NCBI GenBank assembly: GCA_001662425.1
Contig: BDDC01000030.1
Location: 32,685 to 96,684 of the forward strand
Direction: 5' to 3'
DNA: 64,000 bases
Origin: Chlamydomonas sphaeroides
Taxonomy: Eukaryota; Chlorophyta; Chlorophyceae; Chlamydomonadales; Chlamydomonadaceae
Part shown: piece by piece, positions 46,701 through 57,245 of the stretch
Position numbering within the stretch: the stretch's first letter is position 1
Layout of the letters: each line of letters opens with the position of its first letter
Translations under genes and position numbers: made by a program
The notes under the pieces: generated by a model
The model's input: only the letters and a program-made list of their open reading frames with translations
Told to the model about the DNA's origin: nothing
Databases searched by the model: none

Positions 46701-48236
46701 CACTCGAGTCCCTCATCCCTCGTCCTCCCCACCTCGAGTCCCTGACCCCTCGTCCTCCCCGCCATTCGCACACACGCGCGCGCGGGCGCTCACCTTGCCG
46801 ATGCCGGGCACGTTGTGGAACACGGACACGGAGCCCACCAGGAAGGGCACGTGGATCATAGATACCTGGGGGAGGGACGGAGAGGGAACGCAGCGAGGGA
46901 GGGCGGCGCGGGTTGGGTGGGATGGGGGGGGGGTAACGAACCGCCCTGCGGCCAGCGCTCGGTACCCCAGGGGCTGCGAAGGTCGAGCCCCGAGGAAGCT
47001 GGGGCAAGGGCGGCACCAGGACTCGTGCGGCTACTTGGAGCCGGTTGCGCTCAGCCGCACCGTTGCCTGCGCTTGAGCCTGCACACACGGCCGCCCTGCG
47101 CCCCACCTTGTCGAAGTTCACTCTTGACAACGGCACGTCGCCACAGCCGAAGGCACTGCCGGCCGGGAACAGGGGAAGGCAGGAGCGGGCGCGCGGCCGG
47201 GGGGGAGGGGGCGAGGCGGGCAAGGAGCCGTCAGCCCGTGTAGACCGCCCGCCCCCGAAGCTGGGCTCCCAGCTGCCCGGCAGTAGTGTTCGGACCGTGT
47301 AAAGGGACAGCCCCCGGGACACGGCCGCACGGACGGCAGCGGCGGAGCCGCCCGCTGCCCTGGCTGGTTGTGCCAGCGAAGCCAGGGCCCCGGAACTACC
47401 AGCGCAGTGGCAGGGTCCCGACGGCCCTCACACCACGGCACACCGCACACCGGGGGACAGCCCTCGCGCCGGAGTCGGCAATGGCACCCCAACTGCTGCA
47501 CCACGACGCATGAAGCAACAGCCCACGTACCCGGACTAGCTGTCCGTCGGGACCCCGTTTCCCGGGCCCGTGCCCTTGTCTCGGGTAAACGAGCCTGTTA
47601 TCCCGTCCGGGGAAAAACCAACACCGTCCCAGGCCCTGGCCTTGCCTGGTGCCGATGGTGAACTCGTTCCCGCCAGTGCCCGACCCAACGGAGCGGTACG
47701 ACATTGACACCCGGGGCTTGGACCGGGCCATCATCACGTCCATGGCCTGCCGTACAGGAAATTAGGGGGGACGGAGGGGAGAAGGGTGTGGCTTCGTGCA
47801 GCGGATGCAGGGGCGTGCAGGGGCTGCGCGGGCGGAAGAACGCGGGTGGCCCCGCGGCCCACGGCACTGAGGGCGGCAAGGACTGGGCGGCACCTCCTGC
47901 ACACAGCCATCGCCCTTGTGCCAGGCAGATACGGCATTTCAAGTGGCGCATGCGTGTTGAGGGGGGAGCTTGTGGCTGGCGAGTTGCGGCCTTGCAAGGC
48001 CTCAGGCACGCCACCGCGCGCGTAGGACGCAACCGGCCGGGTGTGACCAAGCTGACGCGCCGATCGCCGCCTCTCACCTTCCACATGAGTAGGGCAGGAT
48101 TGCTTGTGCCACTGCCGTGAAGCTGGTAGACAGGGGCCGTGGCCTCGTTCTGCGCGCCGGCCATCAGCGCCGACGCTAGCAGCGCCACGAGGCCTAGCAC
48201 CACGGCTGCCCCGTGGTGTCGAGCGTTCATTGGCAT
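34747..48236 (-). CDS. Single-pass membrane protein with three PstS/phosphate-binding-protein-like modules
   Basis: Twenty-nine exons (- strand order): 48236-48078, 47746-47646, 47155-47107, 46865-46794, 46397-46342, 45997-45860, 45418-45307, 44432-44327, 43948-43812, 43210-43117, 42872-42781, 42564-42349, 42122-42025, 41818-41743, 41563-41489, 41146-40808, 40446-40240, 40057-39879, 39129-39057, 38832-38674, 38385-38272, 38048-37881, 37680-37555, 37319-37215, 37009-36779, 36264-36056, 35808-35562, 35423-35262, 35031-34747; about 1,394 residues. Signal peptide 1-28. Module 1 (35-372) keeps the PstS phosphate pocket: HGSGTSN, SYRSVGSGTGG, FGCGDVPLS (D93), HRDTGGSSSTY (R175, S180-T183). Module 2 (445-793) starts VHGSGSFV and has SYRAVGS and VADMPLP, but its second-lobe motif is changed. 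Module 3 (about 885-1170) is weaker (RPVGLLYKGRAG, IIAGQVTLWDD). Linkers are helical and Ala-rich. One helix (1321-1344) precedes a short His-containing tail. PstS proteins bind phosphate outside the membrane; a sensing or scavenging role is inference. Intron 2 has a GC donor. An assembly gap lies in intron 18. Confidence 0.8.
36557..36596. repeat. AT-only near-palindrome in intron 25 of the PstS-like gene
   Basis: About 40 bp of TATA/TACATA sequence, nearly its own reverse complement, lies within otherwise GC-rich DNA (intron 36265-36778). Confidence 0.8.
39161..39722. repeat. 15-bp minisatellite around an assembly gap, intron 18 of the PstS-like gene
   Basis: Units of TGGGTGGCGGTCGGT repeat on both sides of the gap, at 39161-39277 and 39624-39722, with a few single-base variants. 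The true copy number is unknown. Confidence 0.9.
39278..39623. other. Assembly gap (346 N)
   Basis: A run of N inside the minisatellite. Its length need not be real. Confidence 0.98.
44637..45113. repeat. Purine-rich GGCAGG/GGGAGG tandem tract in intron 7 of the PstS-like gene
   Basis: About 480 bp of irregular GGCAGGCAGGGAGGCAGGG repeats, almost free of T on the + strand. The apparent open frames (Cys-Leu-Pro-Pro or Gly-Arg-Gln runs) come from the repeat and are not genes. Confidence 0.9.
45421..45470. repeat. Short CAGGGG(CAG) tandem repeat next to an acceptor
   Basis: Four to five GGGGCAGCA units lie directly upstream (in transcript sense) of the exon at 45418-45307 and may form its polypyrimidine tract on the minus strand. 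Confidence 0.75.
46673..46765. repeat. Threefold tandem repeat of about 30 bp in an intron
   Basis: Three imperfect copies beginning CTCGAGTCCCT and containing CCTCGTCCTCCCC lie in the intron between exons 46865-46794 and 46397-46342. Confidence 0.8.
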
Positions 48237-48540
48237 GTTTGGCGAGGAGGTCTCAAAGCTACGGCGTCACAGGCTCGGCCCAACGCTCGGCCCACCAGTG
48301 GACGAGACAGCACAGCCAAGTATCACGAGGCCCCTGCCTCGTCCGGCAAACTTGTTGTAATGGATATATGCACAATGGATCACGCAGTCAGTGCACCGAC
48401 GGGCGAACTCGAAATTGTCACCGCGTGCCACCTAACGAGGCCGGATTACAATGCGAGCGCATGTCGCGCCACACACACGATGGCATGCTTCAGGAGCCTT
48501 GCCTCATAGCCTAGCCTAGCAGGCCTCAGCGGCCTCAGCC
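48237..48540. promoter_or_regulatory. Divergent promoter region between the PstS-like and YdcZ-like genes
   Basis: Only 304 bp separate the two start codons, so both 5' UTRs and both promoters must fit here. No TATA box is obvious. The AT-richest part is around 48350-48375. Confidence 0.5.
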
Positions 48541-50132
48541 ATGCCGAGCGCAGCATTCGTTGTGGGGTGCATCTGCTCCGCTCTCGCAGGCATTATCCTA
48601 TGCCTACAGAGTGGCTTGAATACGAAGCTGGGCTCGCTCGCTGGCAAGGTACGCTGCTCTAGCCATTTGTCGCACCCTCCGCCCTCGAAGCCGTGAGGGT
48701 TCGGGGTAGTCTTAGCACCAGGGTTGCCTTGAGAGGATCACGCGGCGGCCGGCCACGTGAATCTTACGGAGTCTCGCAGAAAAGCCGGCCACGCCTCCAC
48801 CCACACGCCCCACCCGGGGCAGTCGTTTGCGTCCGTCGTGAGCTTCGCAGTGGGCCTTGCCGCTCTCGTGGTGTTCTACCTTGTTCATGTCTACGCCCTG
48901 GGCCACGCCGGCCCCACCATGCAAGGCGTGCGAGGTACGGGCCAGGGGCCGCAACTGCCCCGCACGGCCCTTGCTGCGGGGCCCAACTGCTTGGCTCCCT
49001 CCGCCCCCGGGCCCTGCACGCAGCCGTTCCCTGGTGGGGCTGGGTGGGAGGCCTGTGCGGCGCGTGGTGAGTCCGCCCGGCCGCACCCTGCTCCTCCGCT
49101 TCTGCCCCTGCCCACGTGCAAGCCCTCCCCTGCTAGCCCGCTCCCCTCCCTTCCTTCGCCCCTCTCACCCAGCCCTGTCCCCCTCCTCCCCGACCTTCCC
49201 CTCCCTCCCAAGGTACGTGGCGGTCGTCATCCTCTTCGTGCCCACCCTGGGCGCCGCCACCCTTATGGCTATCTTCGTCACCGCCAAGCTCGCCACAGCG
49301 GTGGTGCTGGACGCAACAGGCTGGCTGGAGTTCCGGTGGGAGCCGAGCAGACTTGTGGGACCATCGCGCGGGCATGGCGTAGGCGCGGGTTTGCTCCGCG
49401 CCGTCGTGTTGCTTGGCGGACTAGCAGGAGCGGTAGCAGGGTTTAGGGGATGCGGCTCTGCGCTGCCCTGCCCTGCCCCCCGTCTCCCGCCTCCCGCGTC
49501 ACGCGTCACGCCCACGCCCTTCACTGCCAGCCCGCATCCCCTTCCTCCCTTACCCTCCCTCGCGCCTCCCTCAACCGTCCCGCCACCGTCCGTCCACGCC
49601 CCCTGGTGTGTGTGCCCCCTCTCTCCCATTCCCCCTCCACCCCAGCAAGCGGCCGCTGCACTGGGCCCGGCTGCTGGGGCTGGGCCTCATGGTGGCGGGG
49701 GTGGTGCTCATCACACACTTCGACGGAGGGCCGCCGCCTGTGGGCAAGCAGGGCGGGCCGCCAGCAGCGGACGTAGGCGCGGGAGGCGGAGGAGAAGCGG
49801 GGCCGCCAGGAGCAGGGGCCGCTGAGCAGGGGCCGGGCGGCGGCGGTCGGAGTGCGGGTGCGAGCCCCCGGCTGCAGTTGGGGCCTGGGGCCGGCGGTGA
49901 TGCGCAGGGGCTGGTCGGGCTCGTGGGAATGGCGGGCACGGGCGGCGGATCGCTGGCTGGCAAGGAGGGGCCGCCAGGGGAGGCTGCGGCGGCCGATGCA
50001 GCAGAGGAGACGGTGGAGGTGCTGGTGAGCGCGGGGGCCTCCGGTGGGGCCGGGTCGGGGAAAGGTGGCGGCGGGGACGTGAGAGAGGGAGGGGATGGCG
50101 TGGAGGAGGGGCGGGGCGCGGGCAGGAGGTGA
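48541..50132 (+). CDS. YdcZ-type (DUF606) DMT superfamily membrane protein with long Gly-rich tail
   Basis: Five exons: 48541-48648, 48823-48934, 49024-49066, 49213-49335, 49646-50132; 290 residues. The protein begins MPSAAFVVGCICSALAGIIL, followed by LQSGLNTKLGSLAGK, the LQxGLNxxLG signature of the YdcZ branch of drug/metabolite transporters. Next come SFASVVSFAVGLAALVVFYL, PWWGWVGGLCGAW, VPTLGAATLMAIFVTAKLA and LDATGWLEF, matching the second half of the fold, and a last helix LLGLGLMVAGVVLITHF. About 120 residues of Gly/Ala/Glu-rich sequence follow to the stop at 50130-50132. Bacterial members are about 140-residue single-domain or 300-residue duplicated proteins of poorly known substrate. 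Here the membrane part is a single five-helix unit, so it probably acts as a dimer. The gene is divergent from the PstS-like gene. Confidence 0.82.
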
Positions 50133-52300
50133 GCGCGGCGGAGGCGCGGCGCTGGGCGAGGGAGTGCAGGGCGGCTGGTCTTGTTGCCGCGTGGCAGCGG
50201 ATATCAACTTATGAGGCTGCGTTGCGCTACTGCATGAGAAGCTGCTCAAGGCGAAACCCTAAGTATCGTAAACTGTTTTATGCACTGTTGCGGCGGCGGC
50301 TGTGATCAAGTGATCCGGTCGCGGTTGCAGTGTGTCAAGTTTGATGTGTTTGAGCCAGGCGCTACGCTGTTGTCGCCTGGGTCGTGTGAACGCGATGCAG
50401 CTTTGCTATGTCTTTGTGTACCCCTTCTAGCCTTCTTGCGATGCCGTTTTTGCAAGTGCGGGTGTTTGTCTTCGTCTTTGTATTTGTGATTGTGGTGGAG
50501 TGCCGGTGAGAGCGCCCTTCGGTCGTGCCCGACGCCGATGCGGTCATGTGCGACGGGATGGCAGCAGTGTTGGCTGCTGCGGAGGCCGGAAGGTATATGG
50601 GCGTTGCTGTCATCCGCTGTCGCCCATCTTGGTATTGTAGCCGGACACAGGCAGGAAGTGAGCGTGGCGTTTCCTTGCCGGGGCGATGTCCTATCTCCTA
50701 TGTGAAACCCGTCTCCAGCTTTGCATGGGTGCATGGCTCTCCCCCAAAAGAGGCCACCCAGACCAAACGCGCACCGTCGGTCATTATGCGGTAAAATCTG
50801 GGACTAATTAAGGGGTCACGGGCACGCTAACCTCCGTGCCCTCACCCCACGGGCCGGACTTTGCCGCCCTCACTGCCTCAACGGCAGGAATGCACATCTT
50901 AACGCACGTCGCCGCTGCTGCCGCTCTCGCTGTGTCGCGGCCGCTTGCTGCCACTAGCAGGGGGCTGTTCGGGCTGTGCACTGCTGAGCTGCAGGCGTGC
51001 TGCTTGCCGCCTCTTACCGCGGGCCCTTGCTGCTCGCAAGTATGCGGTATGCGGAGGTCGGACACGGCTATCTAGGCGGGGAGCAGCCCTCGTATCGTGT
51101 AGCGATCCTGTCGTTACGTCGACGAGTGAAACTTGATAGACTGTATCGACTCTATCGACAGTGTTGCCCCGTGGGCGGAGGAGGAGTTGGCAGGCCCTTG
51201 TGGCGCAGGCGTGCTGACGGTGCTGTGATCATTCAGAAGGCGCCTGTGGACGGCGCTGTGGATAAGGCAATCAGGGCTTCAGGGATATTGCCGTCATGGC
51301 GGCTAGGGTGCTAGGGTGTGGAGGTCGCGCAGCGGGATTGGGCGTCGTGAGGCTCGTGACCTACTTGCGCTAGGGCGCAGGCACAAGAGAGGGCACAGCC
51401 CTTCTCAAACGGGGCTTGTGTGGCTCCCGCCGTGCGCACAGATTTGCAGGGGGGCCGTATCTACTCCCTGGACTCGCCGGAGATTCTGGCACAAAGCTTG
51501 CAAGCTCGTTTGTTAACCAAAACCTGGGGCCCCGGACCAAGCATGCCCCGGCGCGGGAGATCTGCTGCACCCTGCAGGGGCCAATACCCTGGCCCCTTGC
51601 TGGCCCAGCGCCGCGATGGTGGCGAAGACTGCCGTGCTGAAACGCACGTCGCAGCCGGCCAATACTGGAAAATCTAAGCTAGCGGCTACTTGGCATGGGA
51701 CCGAGGCTCCCTCCAAGGGGTGGCGGCAGGGCCGTGCTAGGGGAGTCGTGGCTGGGGGGCCGGAAGGCCCAGGACGGCCCGTTGGCAACCGGAGAGAAGT
51801 TAACATCGTGAGGCCCGATCACGGTATTGCCATTCACGTAACACACTTCCTCCCTGTAAAATACAAGCAGTCGCGTAGCAGCACTGCTTGCTCGCTTGCA
51901 CGCTCAGAGCGACTCTGCATGCGCTCCATCCGTCGCAGCTCGCTCGCAACGCGAGCTCTTGGTGCGAGAGGTGCCATTGCATCACAGAAGATTACTTCTT
52001 TGAGTAGGTGCTGGCTCGCGCTTTCCGTGTCGTCCTTCGTCACCAGCCGCGGCCGGGTCACGGCGGGCATCGTGGCATCCTTCCCAGCCGCGTTGCTCCC
52101 TGACCCTTGCCGCTCGGCCCCGGCAAGCACCCTTCTTACCTTCAAACCTCTTTGCAACAACCTGCCCTCTCCCTGCAGCCCCTGCTTGCGGCCTTGGATC
52201 CACCGCCGCGGCCACCCAGCGGACCGGCTGTACCGGCCACGCCCCCTTGCGTGCGGCGCCTCAGCGCTTGCACCTGCCGCCGCCGCGCCTCCGATCCGCC
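50133..52300. other. Intergenic, about 2.2 kb without a supported gene
   Basis: It contains the 3' UTR of the YdcZ-like gene (no TGTAA seen), a segment near 50520-50640 with partial similarity to 56700-56850, and a run of TCGAT-type sequence with short inverted motifs at 51091-51160. The frame at 51616-52524 joins the real first exon of the next gene only through non-coding DNA. Confidence 0.45.
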
Positions 52301-55300
52301 ATGACGCGCACCGCCGCCACCACCTCATCCAAGTCCCCGACGGCGGCGGCGGCGGCGGCGCCACAGCGCCCTGGCTCGCCGCCCTCTCCCTCCGCGGCCC
52401 TGGCCCAGGCTGCCGCCTCTGCCGGCGCCTGCATGCAGCTGCTGTCCGAGGAGGCGGTGCGGGAGGTGGTGGCGGCGGCGCTGCGGGAGTCGGGTCTGTA
52501 CGTCAAGGAGGATTGGGTGCGTGATAGTCACAGCAGCGGGTCCGCGCTGGGCGTTTTCGGCAGCACTGCGCGAGGCGGGCATATCGCCGCCGCACCGCCC
52601 TTGACCGAGTGGGGGCACCGGGCATAGCTCCTGTCACGTCCCCACACTTGTGCGCACCCCCCTCTGCTATCTGCCGCCGCACCACCGCCGCAACGCAGCA
52701 CACTGCTTGAGGCTGGCTTGACGGCTCCTGTCCGCCCCCTCCGCCGCCGCAGCTGCGTGACTTCCTGGTGGAGCTGGCCGCAGGCGAGCTGGCAGAGGGC
52801 GGCCCGCCGGCCGACGAGGAAGAGTCGCGCACCCGCTTCGAGCCCCTGCTGTATGACAACGTGGCGGGGGTGGGTGTCGGCGTGGGGGCCGGGCGGTGAG
52901 GTTGGTGGAGCTCGGAGCAGCCGCGCGCCTACCGGCAGGGTCCTGTGGCCCGCCGCCTGGGGCCCGTCGCCCGCGCGCCACCATCCGCGCCACCATCCGC
53001 GCCACCTGCATGTGGTGTAGAAGAACGCCTCTAGGCCACCACACAGCTTGACCCGCCATCCTCCGGCCGCCGCCTGGCCGATTGCCTCAGCCCATTCCTG
53101 ACCTCCGTGCTCCCGCTCTGCAAGACCTCCTGGAACTGTGATGCTTCCTATGTCAGCCTCTCCCGTGCCCAAGCCATGGCCCCTCCTCCGTTTGCGCGGG
53201 CCGCGAGACGGTAGCGCCCCACCCCAGCGAACGTGGGGCGTATGCGGGGACGCGGTGGCATGAGGGGACGAGGTGGCATGCGGGGACGCGGTGGCATGGG
53301 GGGACGCGGTGGCATGAGGGGACGAGGTGGCATGCGGGGACGCGGTGGCATGGGGGGACGNNNNNNNNNNNNNNNNNNNNNNNNNNNNNNNNNNNNNNNN
53401 NNNNNNNNNNNNNNNNNNNNNNNNNNNNNNNNNNNNNNNNNNNNNNNNNNNNNNNNNNNNNNNNNNNNNNNNNNNNNNNNNNNNNNNNNNNNNNNNNNNN
53501 NNNNNNNNNNNNNNNNNNNNNNNNNNNNNNNNNNNNNNNNNNNNNNNNNNNNNNNNNNNNNNNNNNNNNNNNNNNNNNNNNNNNNNNNNNNNNNNNNNNN
53601 NNNNNNNNNNNNNNNNNNNNNNNNNNNNNNNNNNNNNNNNNNNNNNNNNNNNNNNNNNNNNNNNNNNNNNNNNNNNNNNNNNNNNNNNNNNNNNNNNNNN
53701 NNNNNNNNNNNNNNNNNNNNNNNNNNNNNNNNNNNNNNNNNNNNNNNNNNNNNNNNNNNNNNNNNNNNNNNNNNNNNNNNNNNNNNNNNNNNNNNNNNNN
53801 NNNNNNNNNNNNNNNNNNNNNNNNNNNNNNNNNNNNNNNNNNNNNNNNNNNNNNNNNNNNNNNCGGGGACGAGGTGGCATGCGGGGACGAGGTGGCATGA
53901 GGGGACGAGGTGGCATGGGGGGACGCGGTGGCATGAGGGGACGAGGTTGCATGAGGGGACGCGGTGGCATGCAGCACCTGCCGGACCCAGCACTGGCTGG
54001 GGCACGACCCCCTACCCACATGCCACAACTTCCGCATGCCGTGCTTGGCTGCAGCAGGACCCTCTGCCCACGTCCAACCCTACACCCACCCCCCAACAAG
54101 GCGGCCTCCTGGCGCCAGCCAGCCGCGTGCCGTGTGCACGCACCGCCAGGGCGCTGCCCGTGTTGCCGTGTGTCACTGCGTGTCATCAAGGCCGGACCGG
54201 ACTTGGCTGTACGGTACCGGTACCTATCGATGGCCCCAACTGGCCCCGCCCCAGGCGGAGCCCGACGAGGTGGCCGCGTTCGCATCCTCGCTGCACCGCC
54301 GCCTCGTGGGGGCACTGGCGGCGGCCGAGGCGGAGGCGGCGGCCAGCGGCGACAGCGACGGCGACGGCGACGGCGGCGGGCGGCTGGGCGGCTGCGCGCT
54401 GTGCGGGCGACACATGCCGCTGACCTTCCACCACCTCATACCCAAGTGGGGACCGGCGCCGTGGTGGCGGGGACGGGGGAGTGAAGGGCGGCTAGGGACG
54501 CAGCTGCGGGGCTGTGTAGGGGCCTGGAGGCTGGGTCGTGCCCGTGCATACGCTACGCCCGTGTCGTGCTCGTGCCAGGCGAAGCGGGGCGGCGGTGGGG
54601 CAGGCGCGCTTCCACCCTTCCCGGACAGAGCTCGCAGCCCTGTTGCAGCACCTCACACCGCCTCTGCCCTTCCTCACACCCAAGCAAGCTCCCGGCTGGC
54701 GCCCTCCTCGGCACTCTGCCCGCTGCACCCATCCCTGCGTTGCCCATTGTGTTGTGCGTCCAGGAGGAGGGCCGCGCCCCGGGCTGAGCGCAACGAAACG
54801 CAGTTCCCACAGTGCAAACGGCTGCGCCACCGTGCCCACCCCTCTCCCTCCCCAACCAGGGACGTCGCAGCCAAGTACCGGAAGAAGGGGCTGTCCCCCG
54901 AGCAGCTGGCTGCGGGCGTGGACGTGTGCCGGCCCTGCCACTCCGCCATCCACCGCTCCCACGACAACAAGACCCTGGCGGCGCAATTCGCCAGCCTGGA
55001 GGCGCTGAGGGCGGTGCGCGGCTTCTGGGTGACGGGAGATGGGGGAGGCGGCAGAGGGGCAGAGCGGCGCGACGGGGTGTGTTGGGGCAAGGAGAGGGGG
55101 ACGGGTGCGCAGGGCTGCAAGGCGCGGGGGCGCCGGGAGGCTGGGGCAGCGGTTGTTGGAACAGGCTGAGGGGTGCGGCGGGGCAAGGAGCTGCCGGTGA
55201 CTACGCTACCCAGCTACGCCACCTCTGCTTTGCAAGTTGGCATCGACACGCTGCGCCGCGCGGGTGCTTGTCTGCTTGGTGTGCCCCCATCGCTCGTGCT

Positions 55301-55436
55301 CGTGCCCGGCTCTCAACCACGCCCCTCCGCGCGCCTGCAGAGCGAGCCGCTGGTGCGCTTCGTGGCGTGGGCGCGAAAGCAAAAGGTCACCACGGCGCAG
55401 GATGTGCGCAATCCAAACTTCCGGTATCGGCGTTGA
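52301..55436 (+). CDS. HNH endonuclease-domain protein
   Basis: Five exons: 52301-52516, 52753-52869, 54255-54445, 54860-55013, 55341-55436; about 257 residues. The N-terminal part is Ala/Ser/Pro-rich, then helical (LLSEEAVREVVAAALRESGL; LRDFLVELAAGEL). The C-terminal half is an HNH domain: CALCGRHMPLTFHHLIPK supplies the first CxxC and the HH pair; GVDVCRPCHSAIHR supplies the second CxxC and the final His; LAAQFASLEALRA and PLVRFVAWARKQKV follow, as in eukaryotic HNH proteins. HNH domains are metal-dependent nucleases, and the substrate here is unknown. Exon 2 may end at 52860 instead of 52869 (both phase 0). The 1.4-kb intron 2 contains a minisatellite and an assembly gap, so an extra exon hidden in the gap cannot be excluded. 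The 3' end has a broken duplicate downstream. Confidence 0.8.
53246..53970. repeat. 18-bp minisatellite around an assembly gap, intron 2 of the HNH gene
   Basis: Units of GGGGACGCGGTGGCATGA and variants (GAGG for GCGG, GGG for GAG) repeat at 53246-53360 and 53864-53970. Open frames through it (Met-Arg-Gly or Cys-His-Leu-Val-Pro runs) are repeat artefacts. Confidence 0.9.
53361..53863. other. Assembly gap (503 N)
   Basis: A run of N inside the 18-bp minisatellite. Its length need not be real. Confidence 0.98.
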
Positions 55437-56048
55437 GCAGCGTGCGGCAGCAGGCGGGTGGGTGGCAGCGAGGGTGGCTGGGTCCAGGGCACTACAGGAG
55501 TGCGGCATGATGGCGCGGCGGTGCCGTGATTTGGGGTCGTTTAGAATGCGACCAGATGTCAAGGTACTGTCAGCCGCCGGCCATGGCTGTCCTGCTGACT
55601 GCACGGCGTATTGGTGAAATGGGGGCAGACGTCTTTGACGTGACTCGTGGGATGGGGTCAAGGTCAGGCGACAGGGTGACATGGTCAGAAGAGCACAGCT
55701 TTAGGTGAGGTCACGGCCCTCACATGCGGCGCAGGCTTCGGCTGTCGCGGCTTGGCGGGAGTGGGGGCAGGCGGCCGTGCGCATGCGCGAGGCTGAAGCG
55801 GCAGTCCCTGGTGGGAGAAACGCGAAACCCCGAGCATGACTGATGATTTGTCACTGGTAACTGGTTCATGGGTACTGGTTTCGTTTTGCGAACTCTCTGT
55901 GGCAAGTGTCCAAACGTGGTTCGTGTTGTCCCATCCCTGATGCTGAGACCTGAACATGTGCGACTGGAAGGACTGCGTGGGGGCAGGTCAGCAGGATGCG
56001 TCGACGAGGGACATGGGGTTCGTGTGATTCGTGGCCTCAGCTGTTAAA

Positions 56049-56213
56049 CAGTCAGATGCCGTGTCAGTCGCGCGTGTGCATCCCTAATTTGTTGAGAGTT
56101 GCGTTTACTGCACACTGTCAACAAAAACGCTCCGACATGCAGCTGGACGAGCGTCGGGCGATGTGCGTGGGTCGCGGCTGGTCGGATATCAGCGAGTTGC
56201 AATAGAATGCATA
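56049..56213. repeat. 165-bp unit, copy 1 of 3
   Basis: The block from CAGTCAGATGCCG to the GTTGCAATAGAA region recurs at 56509-56672 and, more diverged, at 57952-58113. All three contain the core TTGCGTTTACTGC and a GCGTCGG motif. Confidence 0.8.
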
Positions 56214-56390
56214 GGTCGACTGCTTTCAGTCGTGCATCAAAGCAGACGTGTAGAGTTCTTCGTGGATGGATGGTCGGCCGTGCCCTAGCAGGGCCTAGCG
56301 TATGGAGCCAGGGCAGGCTAGCCTGCGGGGGTGTTCTGTCGCCACCATCGAGCAACTCGTCGTGTCGCTCCGGGTGCGTGGCTAGGAGCC

Positions 56391-56395
56391 TGTAA
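56391..56395 (+). terminator. TGTAA, possible polyadenylation signal of the HNH gene
   Basis: The first TGTAA found after the HNH stop (55436), but about 950 nt away, so the assignment is weak. Confidence 0.3.
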
Positions 56396-56508
56396 CCGGC
56401 GACCACGTAGCGCGCGCATATCAACGTATGAGGCTGCAGATAGCCAATTTCTTGACAGGCTGCTCAAAGCAGAGAGTATCATGAAGCATGCCATGCACAG
56501 ATGTTGAA

Positions 56509-56672
56509 CAGTCAGATGCCGCAGTCGCGCGTGTGCATCCCTAAACCGTTGTGAGTTGCGTTTACTGCACACTGTCAACAAAAATGCTGACATACAGCTG
56601 GACATACAGAGCGTCGGAAGATGTGCCTGGGTCGCAGTTGGTCGGATATCAGCGAGTTGCAATAGAACGCAC
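56509..56672. repeat. 165-bp unit, copy 2 of 3
   Basis: Closest to copy 1 at 56049, with small indels, including an extra ACATACAG segment that copy 3 shares in part. Confidence 0.8.
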
Positions 56673-57245
56673 AATAACATGCACGGATGCTGCTGTGCGC
56701 CTGTGCCCGAGCGATCCTGTCGTGGTTGCCATGTTCAATGGTGCCTAACGCCGTTGCGCTCACATGAAATGGAGTGATAGCAGTGCTGGCTGCTGCGGGG
56801 ACCAGCAGGGGCCTTGCTCGTATCCGCTGTTGCACCATTCAGGATTCCAGGCCTACCTGGGTACCGTACCAGGACGTACCATAGACAGACATGCATATAC
56901 ATGCAGCCCGGGAGCGTGGCGTGTGTTCGCCCGGGCAATGTGACATGGGTTTGCTGCCAACAGCAGCGGATTGCTGGGGCTTTTTAGACAGGGCCGTACG
57001 TAGCGGTATCAGCGCTTACCATGGGTACGTACACTGCTGTGCTGCATTGCTGCTCTCCCCTGGCGTTGCAGGCGTGTCGACGACTGCCTTGCACCGCCAA
57101 CCTTTGTGGTCGCGAGGGCGGGGGTAAGCCGAGGCGCTATGCGGCTGCACCCGTGCAGCGGGAAAGCGCAAGTGTGCGGCCGCGTAGTCACGGTGCGCAT
57201 GGTCCGGTGCGCATGGTTCACACTGATGCGTGCGGCACAGTTGAT

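Larger units (their letters stand above)
54991..56395. repeat. Segmental duplication, left copy (HNH gene 3' end and flank)
   Basis: From the end of HNH exon 4 through intron 4 and on to about 56395, blocks recur in the same order at 57246-58268. The best-conserved block is 55694-56052, matching about 57571-57960 with few differences and a short insertion. Exon 5 and some inner parts are missing from the right copy. Confidence 0.8.

Noticed and set aside
52528..54315. 595-residue minus-strand frame across the second gap
   Set aside because: Repeat artefact (His-Ala-Thr-Ser runs) antisense to HNH exons with clear zinc-binding motifs.
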